This document shows, piece by piece, positions 1 through 5,824 of a stretch of DNA of 7,271 bases. The DNA lies in contig CAJCBN010000359.1 of assembly GCA_903960645.1 (NCBI GenBank), positions 1 through 7,271 on the forward strand. The letters are read 5' to 3'. Source of the DNA: an uncultured Actinomycetes bacterium. Lineage in GTDB: Bacteria > Actinomycetota > Thermoleophilia > Gaiellales > F1-60-MAGs149. Position 1 is the first letter of the stretch. Each line of letters opens with the position of its first letter. The notes under the pieces are model-generated. The model was not told the DNA's origin, did no database searches, and worked only from the letters and a program-made list of their open reading frames with translations. The translations under genes and the position numbers were made by a program.

Positions 1-1526
1 AGGGGTTCCCGCGGGAGTACTCGGTCACGACAAGCCGACCGGTCCCCGATGAGAGTTGGATCGTGAGCGAGGCCTACAGCGTCGTCGACATCCAGGGAAT
101 CGGGGCCAAGCCCGTCACCGCACGCGTGACCACCACTGCGCCGCGCGGCGCGCTAACGCAGATGCCGAGCGGCGAGTTGGTCATCGACCTCAACGGGATT
201 CCCGCGCTGCAGTCGATCAGCGCGCGTGGAGGAATCGCGACCGCCGGCCTGCGCGCCTCTGCCGATGCCGTCGAGACGATCGATGCGCAGACGCAATGGC
301 CCAACGGGCTCGCGCCGGACGACAGTCACGGGCAGTTCATCGCAGGTGTGATCGGAGCAACCGCAGGGAACGGCATCGGCATGGCGGGCGTCATTGGCGA
401 TCAGACCGTGACGAAGGCGAACATCAAGCTCAACGGCGTTGTCACCTCGCTCGGCACTGGCAGTCTGCTCAGCATGCTCGAGTACGCCGAGTCGTCGCTG
501 CGGGCGCCCGTGATCAACTTCAGCATCGGCGGGGATGCAACCACGAAACGCCCCGACCTGTTCAACGAGAACGTGACCTCCGCTCGTCGCAACGATCTGC
601 TGCGTCAGGAGGACCCGATGCCGATTGAGCCCAAGAACTACCTGATGGGCAACGTCTCGGATGCGAGCAGGTCACTATTCGTCCTCGCCGCGGGCAATTC
701 GGGAGCGGACATTCGGCGCCCCGTGGCATCGTTGGCGGCCATCATCGACCGAAACGTGGATACGTGGGAGGTGCAGCAGCAGGCCGCGGCGAATGCACCG
801 GTCTCCGCCGCCGAGCGCGAGGCCTTTCGCAAGAAGCTCATCAGCGCGCTGAACGCGGGAACGTTGCCCATGCCGTTGATCGGCCTCAACCCCTGCCGCC
901 CGAAGGGCATGGGCATCACACAGCGACCGGTCGGCATCGGCTCCCGCGCCAGCCAGAAGGGCGGATCCCTGTCGATGCTGCAGATGCCCGATGGGACCTT
1001 CGACCGCGGCAACATCCTCTGCGTCGCCTCGGCCGACTGGAACGGTGAGCTCTCCACGTTCTCGAACTGGGGCCCCGGCATCGTCGACGTCGCCGCACCG
1101 GGCAGCAACATCGTCGGCACCCTGCCGTACAACGGGTACGCGACCGAGAACGGCACGTCATTTGCAGCACCGATGGTGGCCGGCGTGGCCGCGATGGTCA
1201 ACAGCGTGCTGCCGAACGCCCAGCCGTGGCTGGTCAAGTGCGCGATCTTGTCGTCGGCGACGTCAAAGCCGCTGCGGCCCGCCGACCCCACCAAGTTACC
1301 CTTCACGTACCTGACGCTCCCTGCCAACGGCAAGGAGCGGATTCCCTACCCGGACGAGAGTCCGCTGACCGTCAACGGCATGGTCCAGGCGAGCGAGGCG
1401 ATCAGCGCGGCCCTCTTCCTCGATGGTCGCGTCCGCATTGCCCAGAACGGCTCGGGGTCGTGGCCGACCTGCGTCCAGAAGCGCGGCTTCTTCGGCGGCT
1501 GGAAGAACACCCCCGTGCTGGGATAG
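1..1526 (+). CDS. Subtilisin-like S8 serine peptidase, N-terminus beyond the left edge (partial)
   Basis: Secreted-type serine endopeptidase of the S8 (subtilase) family. Numbered from the GTG at 63, the catalytic His motif is DSHGQF (H89), the oxyanion Asn motif AAGNSG (N212) and the catalytic Ser motif NGTSFAAP (S366). The Asp is either D9 in SVVDIQGIG or D42 in ELVIDLNGI; both resemble the strand-Asp motif of the family. The frame stays open to base 3, and a start at 63 would leave no signal peptide or propeptide and put D9 at the extreme N-terminus, so I treat the gene as continuing off the left edge. N212 and S366 are about 154 residues apart, against about 66 in subtilisin. The insert includes a charged, probably helical stretch (about residues 232-266). 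Four cysteines (C278, C320, C393, C470) fit an exported protein. After the Ser motif about 120 residues remain and no membrane anchor is visible. The protease call is secure; the substrate is unknown. Confidence 0.9.
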   Translation, partial: GFPREYSVTTSRPVPDESWIVSEAYSVVDIQGIGAKPVTARVTTTAPRGALTQMPSGELVIDLNGIPALQSISARGGIATAGLRASADAVETIDAQTQWPNGLAPDDSHGQFIAGVIGATAGNGIGMAGVIGDQTVTKANIKLNGVVTSLGTGSLLSMLEYAESSLRAPVINFSIGGDATTKRPDLFNENVTSARRNDLLRQEDPMPIEPKNYLMGNVSDASRSLFVLAAGNSGADIRRPVASLAAIIDRNVDTWEVQQQAAANAPVSAAEREAFRKKLISALNAGTLPMPLIGLNPCRPKGMGITQRPVGIGSRASQKGGSLSMLQMPDGTFDRGNILCVASADWNGELSTFSNWGPGIVDVAAPGSNIVGTLPYNGYATENGTSFAAPMVAGVAAMVNSVLPNAQPWLVKCAILSSATSKPLRPADPTKLPFTYLTLPANGKERIPYPDESPLTVNGMVQASEAISAALFLDGRVRIAQNGSGSWPTCVQKRGFFGGWKNTPVLG

Positions 1527-1624
1527 CGACCTGAGACCAGAGTAGGGGCCGAAGTTCGTGGCGCGCTCGCTCCTGACCTGTCCGCACGCACCCTGAGGAT
1601 CTTGGCTCGGCGTTCCCGCCGCCC

Positions 1625-1645
1625 GGACTGGTGCCCTGCCAGTCC
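1625..1645. repeat. Perfect 7-bp inverted repeat between the protease and the deaminase-like gene
   Basis: GGACTGG (1625-1631) and CCAGTCC (1639-1645) are perfect inverted copies around a 7-nt loop. No T-tract follows. It lies about 100 bp after the protease stop, and its right arm ends at the first base of the proposed -35 box of the next gene. It could be a terminator hairpin of the non-U-tract kind or an operator for the downstream promoter; its position against the -35 slightly favours an operator. Confidence 0.45.
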
Positions 1646-1680
1646 TGACGAACGTGAGCGTCGCGGCTAAAGTAATCCCG
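1645..1680 (+). promoter_or_regulatory. Putative promoter giving a leaderless transcript
   Basis: A -35-like CTGACG (1645-1650) is followed after exactly 17 bp by a -10-like TAAAGT (1668-1673, matching TANNNT). Counting from the -10 box puts +1 at base 1680, the first base of the GTG start codon. No Shine-Dalgarno sequence precedes that GTG, as expected for a leaderless message, which is common in actinobacteria. This is motif matching only. Confidence 0.5.
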
Positions 1681-3053
1681 TGCACGAAGCGGGATTCAAT
1701 CGACGGGGCTTCCTGCGGTTCACCGCGGGCGCGCTCGGTGCGATCATCGTCGCGCCGCAGCTGGTGATGTCGAATGCGCTCGCCCAGTCGGCGTCCTCCG
1801 GACGGGTTGTCACGGCGGAGGCGGCGGCGCTTCGGGTCCTCGCGAAGGCGCGCGAGTCGGTCACCTACGGCAGTCGCGGCGTCGGCGGTCTGATCATGGA
1901 AAACCGGACGGGGCGCGTGATCGCCGAGGGGCGCAACCGCCGCTATCGACCGGTCGCACTCCCCCTTCGAACCATTCCCGATGAGGTCCTGACCTGGGAC
2001 TACACCGCGCACGGCGAGACCGGACTGATGAAGTGGTACTTCGCCAATCGTCGGAAGCTCCGGCTTCCCGACCCGGCGGACCTCACCGTCGTCACGACGC
2101 TCGATCCGTGCGCCATGTGCACGGGTTCGATCCTCGCGGCCGGGTTCAGCGTGGCGACGGTCGCGCTCGACCCGACGGGCGGGATGAACACCGATGGCAG
2201 CGGTGCGTATACGACCCTGCCGCCACGCCTGCGGCGCGAGGCCAAGGGCGCGTCAGGGCTGTACGCCATCGAGCAGCAACGGGCCTACCTCGGACCGGCT
2301 GATCTACCGCTGCGCGACACCGCGGTGACCGGCGCGACCGCCGATGCCTGCTCCTCCGTCTTCTTCGGCGCCCCGTCGCGGAGCCTGAACCCGTTCGACG
2401 ACATCCCGGTCGAGAATCTCATCGATCCGCGCTCGCTGGGTGCGGGGAGTGCCTTCCGCGAGCGGACGCGGATGACGTGGCCGCATGCCTTCTCCATCCG
2501 TCTCGCCGATCCACGGCGGCCCACGGCGGCGCTGCGACGATTCCTCGAGGAGCTGAACCGGGCGACGCCCGGATCGACCAACGCGGTCGCGTTCATCGAC
2601 CCGTTCGGCAATCTGCTGTCGGCGTCGGCCGACCACCCTGAGCGCGGGCCGATCGCCACGGCGTTCATGAACACCACGCAGGCCTATGCGCGCACGCGCT
2701 ACGCGCTGTTCAACGAGGCTGCGACCCACGAGGACGCCAAGCGCACGCTGACCGCGCCGCGCGCCGGGGTCTTCGTCTGGCTCTACGCCCCGACGCCGGG
2801 CCTCGCGACGACGATCAAGGACCTCGGGGCCTACGGCTCGACCATCGGTCGACCAGCACCTGGCTCGTTCCAGTACTTCCTGCCGCCGCGCGACGGCACC
2901 ATTGGGAATCTGATGGAGCAGATCGCCGCGCTGCCGCCGTTCTACACGCAGACGGTCACGATCGAGCCCGTCCAGGTCGGGTCGGTGACGGCCGCCCGAG
3001 CGGTGCGCCTGCCGCGCAGCACCGAGCCCGTTCCGTACCCCGCGTATCCGTGA
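1680..3053 (+). CDS. Tat-exported protein with a TadA/cytidine-deaminase-like zinc domain
   Basis: Predicted 457-residue protein exported in folded form by the Tat pathway. The N-terminus has the twin-arginine motif NRRGFLRF (residues 7-14), a hydrophobic stretch to about residue 30 and an ALA-Q cleavage site near 35/36. Residues about 45-200 look like the deaminase fold: GVGGLIMENRTG (67-78) matches the first strands, HGE (H111, E113) the zinc-His plus proton-shuttle Glu, and TLDPCAMC (C144, C147) the remaining zinc ligands. The H-to-C spacing of 33 is close to that of TadA-type enzymes. Zinc-dependent hydrolytic deamination of a base or nucleoside is therefore plausible. Tat export would fit zinc loading before secretion. 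Residues about 220-457 match no domain I recognise. They include a Pro/Gly-rich part and a patch at 300-315 (AVAFIDPFGNLLSAS) that looks like a second alpha/beta strand region. The GTG start is supported by the signal peptide beginning there and by the leaderless promoter. Deaminases of this family normally work in the cytosol, so the actual substrate is open. Confidence 0.82.
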   Translation: MHEAGFNRRGFLRFTAGALGAIIVAPQLVMSNALAQSASSGRVVTAEAAALRVLAKARESVTYGSRGVGGLIMENRTGRVIAEGRNRRYRPVALPLRTIPDEVLTWDYTAHGETGLMKWYFANRRKLRLPDPADLTVVTTLDPCAMCTGSILAAGFSVATVALDPTGGMNTDGSGAYTTLPPRLRREAKGASGLYAIEQQRAYLGPADLPLRDTAVTGATADACSSVFFGAPSRSLNPFDDIPVENLIDPRSLGAGSAFRERTRMTWPHAFSIRLADPRRPTAALRRFLEELNRATPGSTNAVAFIDPFGNLLSASADHPERGPIATAFMNTTQAYARTRYALFNEAATHEDAKRTLTAPRAGVFVWLYAPTPGLATTIKDLGAYGSTIGRPAPGSFQYFLPPRDGTIGNLMEQIAALPPFYTQTVTIEPVQVGSVTAARAVRLPRSTEPVPYPAYP

Positions 3054-3062
3054 CGCGGGTAC
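3035..3062 (+). terminator. GC-rich hairpin spanning the stop codon of the deaminase-like gene
   Basis: CCCGCG (3039-3044) pairs with CGCGGG (3054-3059). Beyond a single bulged C at 3038, GTA (3035-3037) pairs with TAC (3060-3062). The 9-nt loop contains the TGA stop (3051-3053). The right arm also belongs to a 10-bp palindrome CGGGTACCCG (3056-3065). There is no T-tract. It could be a non-canonical terminator or an RNA 3'-end structure; chance pairing in GC-rich DNA is possible. Confidence 0.35.
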
Positions 3063-3142
3063 CCGGGCACGCGGGTCCGCCGCACGGCTAGGCCTCCGCG
3101 ACCAGCACGGCGACGCCCGTGGCTGCCGGCGATCGCGCCCTG

Positions 3143-3160
3143 TATGGTCACTCAGTCTTG
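3143..3160 (+). promoter_or_regulatory. Possible -10 element for the lipase gene, near-leaderless
   Basis: TATGGT (3143-3148) fits TANNNT and would place +1 near 3155, only about 6 nt before the ATG at 3161. No convincing -35 lies 16-18 bp upstream, and no Shine-Dalgarno sequence is seen before the ATG. It mirrors the arrangement upstream of the preceding gene but is weaker. Confidence 0.27.
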
Positions 3161-4393
3161 ATGTCGTTCAAAGTTTCGGCGGTCGCACTGCTCACCCTCG
3201 TCTGCGCTCTCGGCGGCGCCATGGGGTCCGCTGAGGCGACGGTCGGATCGGCTGATCGGTCCCCTTCCCTCCCGCAGGCACTCGCCGGGCCGGCCACCGG
3301 CGTTGGCCTGGTGGCAGCCACGAGGAAGCGGGGCTCCGAGACGGCTGGTCGTGCCGTGGTCGTCATCGAGGGCGGCGGCAGCACGCACCCGTACACCACG
3401 CCATGGCGCGCGTGCGATGGCGGCCGTGCGGCCTACGTCGAGGGCCTCATCGCGGCTGGCCTGCCGGTGTTCACCGCCCCCGGCTTCGGGATCGCCTCCA
3501 CGAGCACCGACGGACGCACGGGATGTCCGCGCCAGCCGCCGCTTGACGTCCAGTGGAACACCTCGAGCTACGCCACGCAGGCGGGGCAGGCCGTGCTCGG
3601 CTTCCTCGGCTATCTCCACGCCGCCTACGGCTACCGGACGTTCGACCTGGTCGGCTACAGCTACGGCGGGCTCGTCGCCCGTGCCACGGTCGCGGCCCTC
3701 CAGCAGCAGCCCGATCCCGCGTCGATGGCGCCCGCGTTTTCCTACGCGACCGCTGCGGTGCGTGCGGGCATCCGCATCCCGTCGATCACCACCATCAACT
3801 CGCCGCACCTCGGCTCGCCCACCTACGACGTGGCCGAGGACCCGGCCGCCTTCAGGCGTCCGGTGGCCGCAGCGTGGGGCACCCAGTTCGCCGAGGCCGG
3901 CATGGGCCTCTTCTCGTTCGAGCAGGTCGGCGGCGCCGGCGCGATCCACGTGCTGAAGACCGACGGGCACGCGAAGCCCAATCCTCAGAGCTGGGATGCC
4001 CAGCAGGTCGGCGTCCTCGATGACGTCGCGCTCACCCTGATCGCGGGCGACTACTGCGGCCGCTCCTGCGGCGACGCGAACACGCCGCCCGACGGCGAGC
4101 CGAAGGGGCGACTCCGCACGGATGGCACGGTGCCGGTCTACAGCCAGCTGATGCTGCCGTGCCCGGCGGCGTGTCCGGACCCGCCGGGATCCGTCTACCT
4201 CCCGCCGGGGATGCTGCCCGCCCGCGTGGTGCGCAAGACGTTTCCGACCGCGCACTCGACCTTCGTCACCAAGCGGCTGGGTCTCGCCGCCAACCTGTCG
4301 GTCGCGATGAATGCCCCGGCGATCGCGTACCTGGAGCGATCGCTGCTGTCGCGGTGGCGCGCGGCACGGGCGCCGCTCCTACCGCCCTCGTAA
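3161..4393 (+). CDS. Secreted alpha/beta-hydrolase, lipase/esterase type
   Basis: Predicted exported serine hydrolase of 410 residues, probably acting on lipid or other ester bonds. A Sec signal peptide is visible: short basic start MSFK, hydrophobic core to about residue 20 and an AEA-T cleavage site near 26. The nucleophile elbow is GYSYGG (S167), the acid is probably in TDGTVPV (D321) and the His in PTAHST (H365), giving the Ser-Asp-His order of the fold. The motif TINSPHLGSP (about 211-220) resembles the 'PH-x-GS' strand end common in bacterial triacylglycerol lipases, and GGGSTHPY (about 71-78) lies where the oxyanion loop is expected. Six cysteines in the mature part (C85, C122, C299, C303, C334, C338) suggest disulfides, fitting a secreted enzyme. 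I chose the ATG at 3161 because the signal peptide starts there; an in-frame GTG at 3119 would add 14 residues that mask its n-region. It follows two other exported proteins. Substrate and exact lipase family cannot be fixed from the sequence. Confidence 0.85.
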   Translation: MSFKVSAVALLTLVCALGGAMGSAEATVGSADRSPSLPQALAGPATGVGLVAATRKRGSETAGRAVVVIEGGGSTHPYTTPWRACDGGRAAYVEGLIAAGLPVFTAPGFGIASTSTDGRTGCPRQPPLDVQWNTSSYATQAGQAVLGFLGYLHAAYGYRTFDLVGYSYGGLVARATVAALQQQPDPASMAPAFSYATAAVRAGIRIPSITTINSPHLGSPTYDVAEDPAAFRRPVAAAWGTQFAEAGMGLFSFEQVGGAGAIHVLKTDGHAKPNPQSWDAQQVGVLDDVALTLIAGDYCGRSCGDANTPPDGEPKGRLRTDGTVPVYSQLMLPCPAACPDPPGSVYLPPGMLPARVVRKTFPTAHSTFVTKRLGLAANLSVAMNAPAIAYLERSLLSRWRAARAPLLPPS

Positions 4394-4430
4394 CACCCGC
4401 CTAGGCGCAGGCGCACGGATTGCGGGCTCG

Positions 4431-4482
4431 CTCGCCGGTGGGGAACGACGGCGAGGCTGGCGCCGTCTCGGGCCACGCCAGC
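4431..4482. terminator. Two abutting hairpins in the convergent intergenic region, possible bidirectional terminator
   Basis: CTCGCCG (4431-4437) pairs perfectly with CGGCGAG (4449-4455) across an 11-nt loop. Immediately next, GCTGGCG (4456-4462) pairs perfectly with CGCCAGC (4476-4482) across a 13-nt loop. Both lie between the stop of the lipase gene (4393, plus strand) and the stop of the TetR gene (4533, minus strand), where transcripts from both sides must end. Neither has a T-tract, as often in high-GC actinobacteria. No gene is seen in 4394-4532. Confidence 0.5.
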
Positions 4483-4532
4483 ATGGCAGAGCGAGGTCAT
4501 GCGCCTTTGGCAGCCGCCGACCTCGGCCCCGC

Positions 4533-5765
4533 TCAGACGAGCCGGCCGGTCTCGTCGTCAATCGCGCCGTTCATCACGGCAGCGAACTCCGCGTCGGTGA
4601 GCAGGCCGATCAGCCAGAGACCGCACGCCCCAGTGTTGACCGCAACGAGGCGCTCGGCGCGCTCACGGGTGGCGCGGTCCGCGGGGACGATGCCGGCAGC
4701 GGCCAGCTCGCGACCGAGTGCGGTCGAGTAGTCGAGCCAGCCCTGGAGGCGGGCCCGGCCCACGGCGCGCGCCTCTGGTTCGCCCTCGCCGAGCCGGAGA
4801 AATTCGAACCAGAGCACCAGCGTGGGGCGGCGGGCAGCGAGCTGCTCGGCCTCGACGGGCATGTAGGTGTAGGCCAGACGCGCCAGGGCGTCGATCTCTG
4901 GAGCCGCCGCCGGTGCCATGCGCGATTGCGCCACCTCGAGGTCGCGGGCGAAGGCGGCCCTGATCAGCTCGCGGATCGTGGGGAAGTAGTAGCGGGGCAG
5001 ACTCAGCGATGTGCCCGCGCGCTCGGCAACCGCGCGGTAGTGCACCCCGGCGACGCCGGCCTCTGCGATCAGCGCGATCGTCTCGTCGAGGATCGCCGTG
5101 GCGCGGTCAGCAGCCGGGGCGTCGGCCGGTGCCTCTGGGGAAGCGTGCGGCGAGGACGATGAGCGCCAGTGGTCGCGGTCGTCGACCGCGTCGTCGAGCA
5201 GCGCAGCTGCGCGCTGCGGGGTGACCATGCCGACGAGCAGGAGTGCGCCGAGGCCGCACGACAGCGCCAGCAGGCGCGCGGCGAGCCGGGCGGCCGGCAC
5301 GTCCGCCGGGATGGCAGCCGCGGACTGCCCGGCGGCCACAAGCTCGGTCAGGAGCTCCAGCGCTGCCTGCTCACCCGCGCGCACGCCCTCACGGAGGGGT
5401 GCATCGAAGATCGCGCGACGCTGAAATTCGAGCCGCAGGAGCCACGCGGACCGCACCCGCGCGGTGGGGCCTGCGAAGTCGCTCGTGAGCAGCGCGCGCA
5501 GCTGGTCCAGCGGGTCGTCGTCGGCGGCCTGCACGGCGGCCGCGCGTGCCGTGGCGAGGCGCTCGCTGGCACGTGCCTGCACAGCTTCGACGGCGGCGTC
5601 GAGCGACTCAAAGTAGTAGTACGGCGTGGCGATCGAGATGCCGGCCTCGTCGGCGAGGCGCTGCGCGCGGACCCCGTCGATGCCATCGCGCAGGATCACC
5701 GCCTCAGCGGCGTCGACGATCGCCGACCGGCGGGAACTGGTGGATTCGCGTTCGTCCGGTTTCAC
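4533..5765 (-). CDS. Tandem double-TetR transcriptional regulator
   Basis: A 410-residue regulator, twice the usual TetR length of about 200, containing two complete TetR units. Unit 1 has its helix-turn-helix at about residues 13-58 (core LADEAGISIATPYYYF) and a ligand/dimerisation region to about 195. A Ser/Pro/Ala-rich linker spans about 200-219. Unit 2 has its helix-turn-helix at about 220-268 (core VAERAGTSLSLPRYYF) and a second C-terminal region to 410. The ends correspond: RLLALSCGLGALLLVGMVT in unit 1 and RLVAVNTGACGLWLIGLLT in unit 2, each followed by an Ala-rich helix and an acidic DD. This suggests duplication of a whole TetR gene followed by divergence. TetR proteins bind DNA as dimers, so this chain could act as a covalent pseudodimer or bind two sites. 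The GTG at 5765 is the first in-frame start downstream of a start-less stretch and has no clear ribosome binding site. The open frame continues upstream into the neighbouring gene, but that part is not protein-like. Lying 59 bp after the retinal-forming dioxygenase gene on the same strand, it may control that operon and itself; the ligand is unknown. Confidence 0.87.
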   Translation of the reverse strand: MKPDERESTSSRRSAIVDAAEAVILRDGIDGVRAQRLADEAGISIATPYYYFESLDAAVEAVQARASERLATARAAAVQAADDDPLDQLRALLTSDFAGPTARVRSAWLLRLEFQRRAIFDAPLREGVRAGEQAALELLTELVAAGQSAAAIPADVPAARLAARLLALSCGLGALLLVGMVTPQRAAALLDDAVDDRDHWRSSSSPHASPEAPADAPAADRATAILDETIALIAEAGVAGVHYRAVAERAGTSLSLPRYYFPTIRELIRAAFARDLEVAQSRMAPAAAPEIDALARLAYTYMPVEAEQLAARRPTLVLWFEFLRLGEGEPEARAVGRARLQGWLDYSTALGRELAAAGIVPADRATRERAERLVAVNTGACGLWLIGLLTDAEFAAVMNGAIDDETGRLV

Positions 5766-5789
5766 GAGAGAAGTGTGACGATTGATGCG

Positions 5790-5816
5790 GTTGTACCACG
5801 CACAGATCCGTGCAAC
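5790..5816. promoter_or_regulatory. Candidate TetR operator: nested inverted repeats
   Basis: The 59-bp gap between the dioxygenase stop and the TetR GTG holds a 14-bp quasi-palindrome, GCACAGATCCGTGC (5800-5813), centred on GATC with 12 of 14 positions symmetric. It overlaps outer arms GTTGTAC (5790-5796) and GTGCAAC (5810-5816), which are inverted with one mismatch. Length and position, 35-50 bp before the regulator start, suit an autoregulatory TetR site. On the minus strand the right arm reads TTGCAC, like a -35 box, but no good -10 follows at 16-18 bp. Which repeat is functional is unknown. Confidence 0.38.
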
Positions 5817-5824
5817 TGCATGCT

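Noticed and set aside
638..1333. Open frame on the minus strand (231 codons) opposite the protease
   Set aside because: No recognisable domain, and the plus strand carries the full His/Asn/Ser signature of a subtilase.
63..1526. GTG at 63 as the true start of the subtilase
   Set aside because: The frame is open to base 3, no signal peptide follows the GTG, and an Asp-box-like motif would begin only nine residues in. The gene more likely continues left of the window.
3119..3160. GTG at 3119 as lipase start
   Set aside because: It would add 14 residues before a normal signal peptide and lies upstream of the likely -10 box.
3161..3240. Lipoprotein signal at the Cys in LTLVCALGG of the lipase
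   Set aside because: The residues before Cys do not fit a lipobox (Val at -1, no small residue), and a normal AEA cleavage site follows.
3152..4255. Long open frame on the minus strand (367 codons) opposite the lipase
   Set aside because: Its product is Arg/Gly-rich without motifs, and it mirrors the third-position GC bias of the real gene on the other strand.
4311..5162. Open frame on the plus strand (283 codons) opposite the double-TetR gene
   Set aside because: Low-complexity, Arg/Gly-rich translation; it overlaps the end of the lipase and is antisense to a clear TetR protein.
5796..5815. Minus-strand promoter TTGCAC ... TACAAC before the TetR gene
   Set aside because: The spacer is only 14 bp and TACAAC lacks the conserved final T of a -10 box. 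The symmetric sequence is better explained as an operator.
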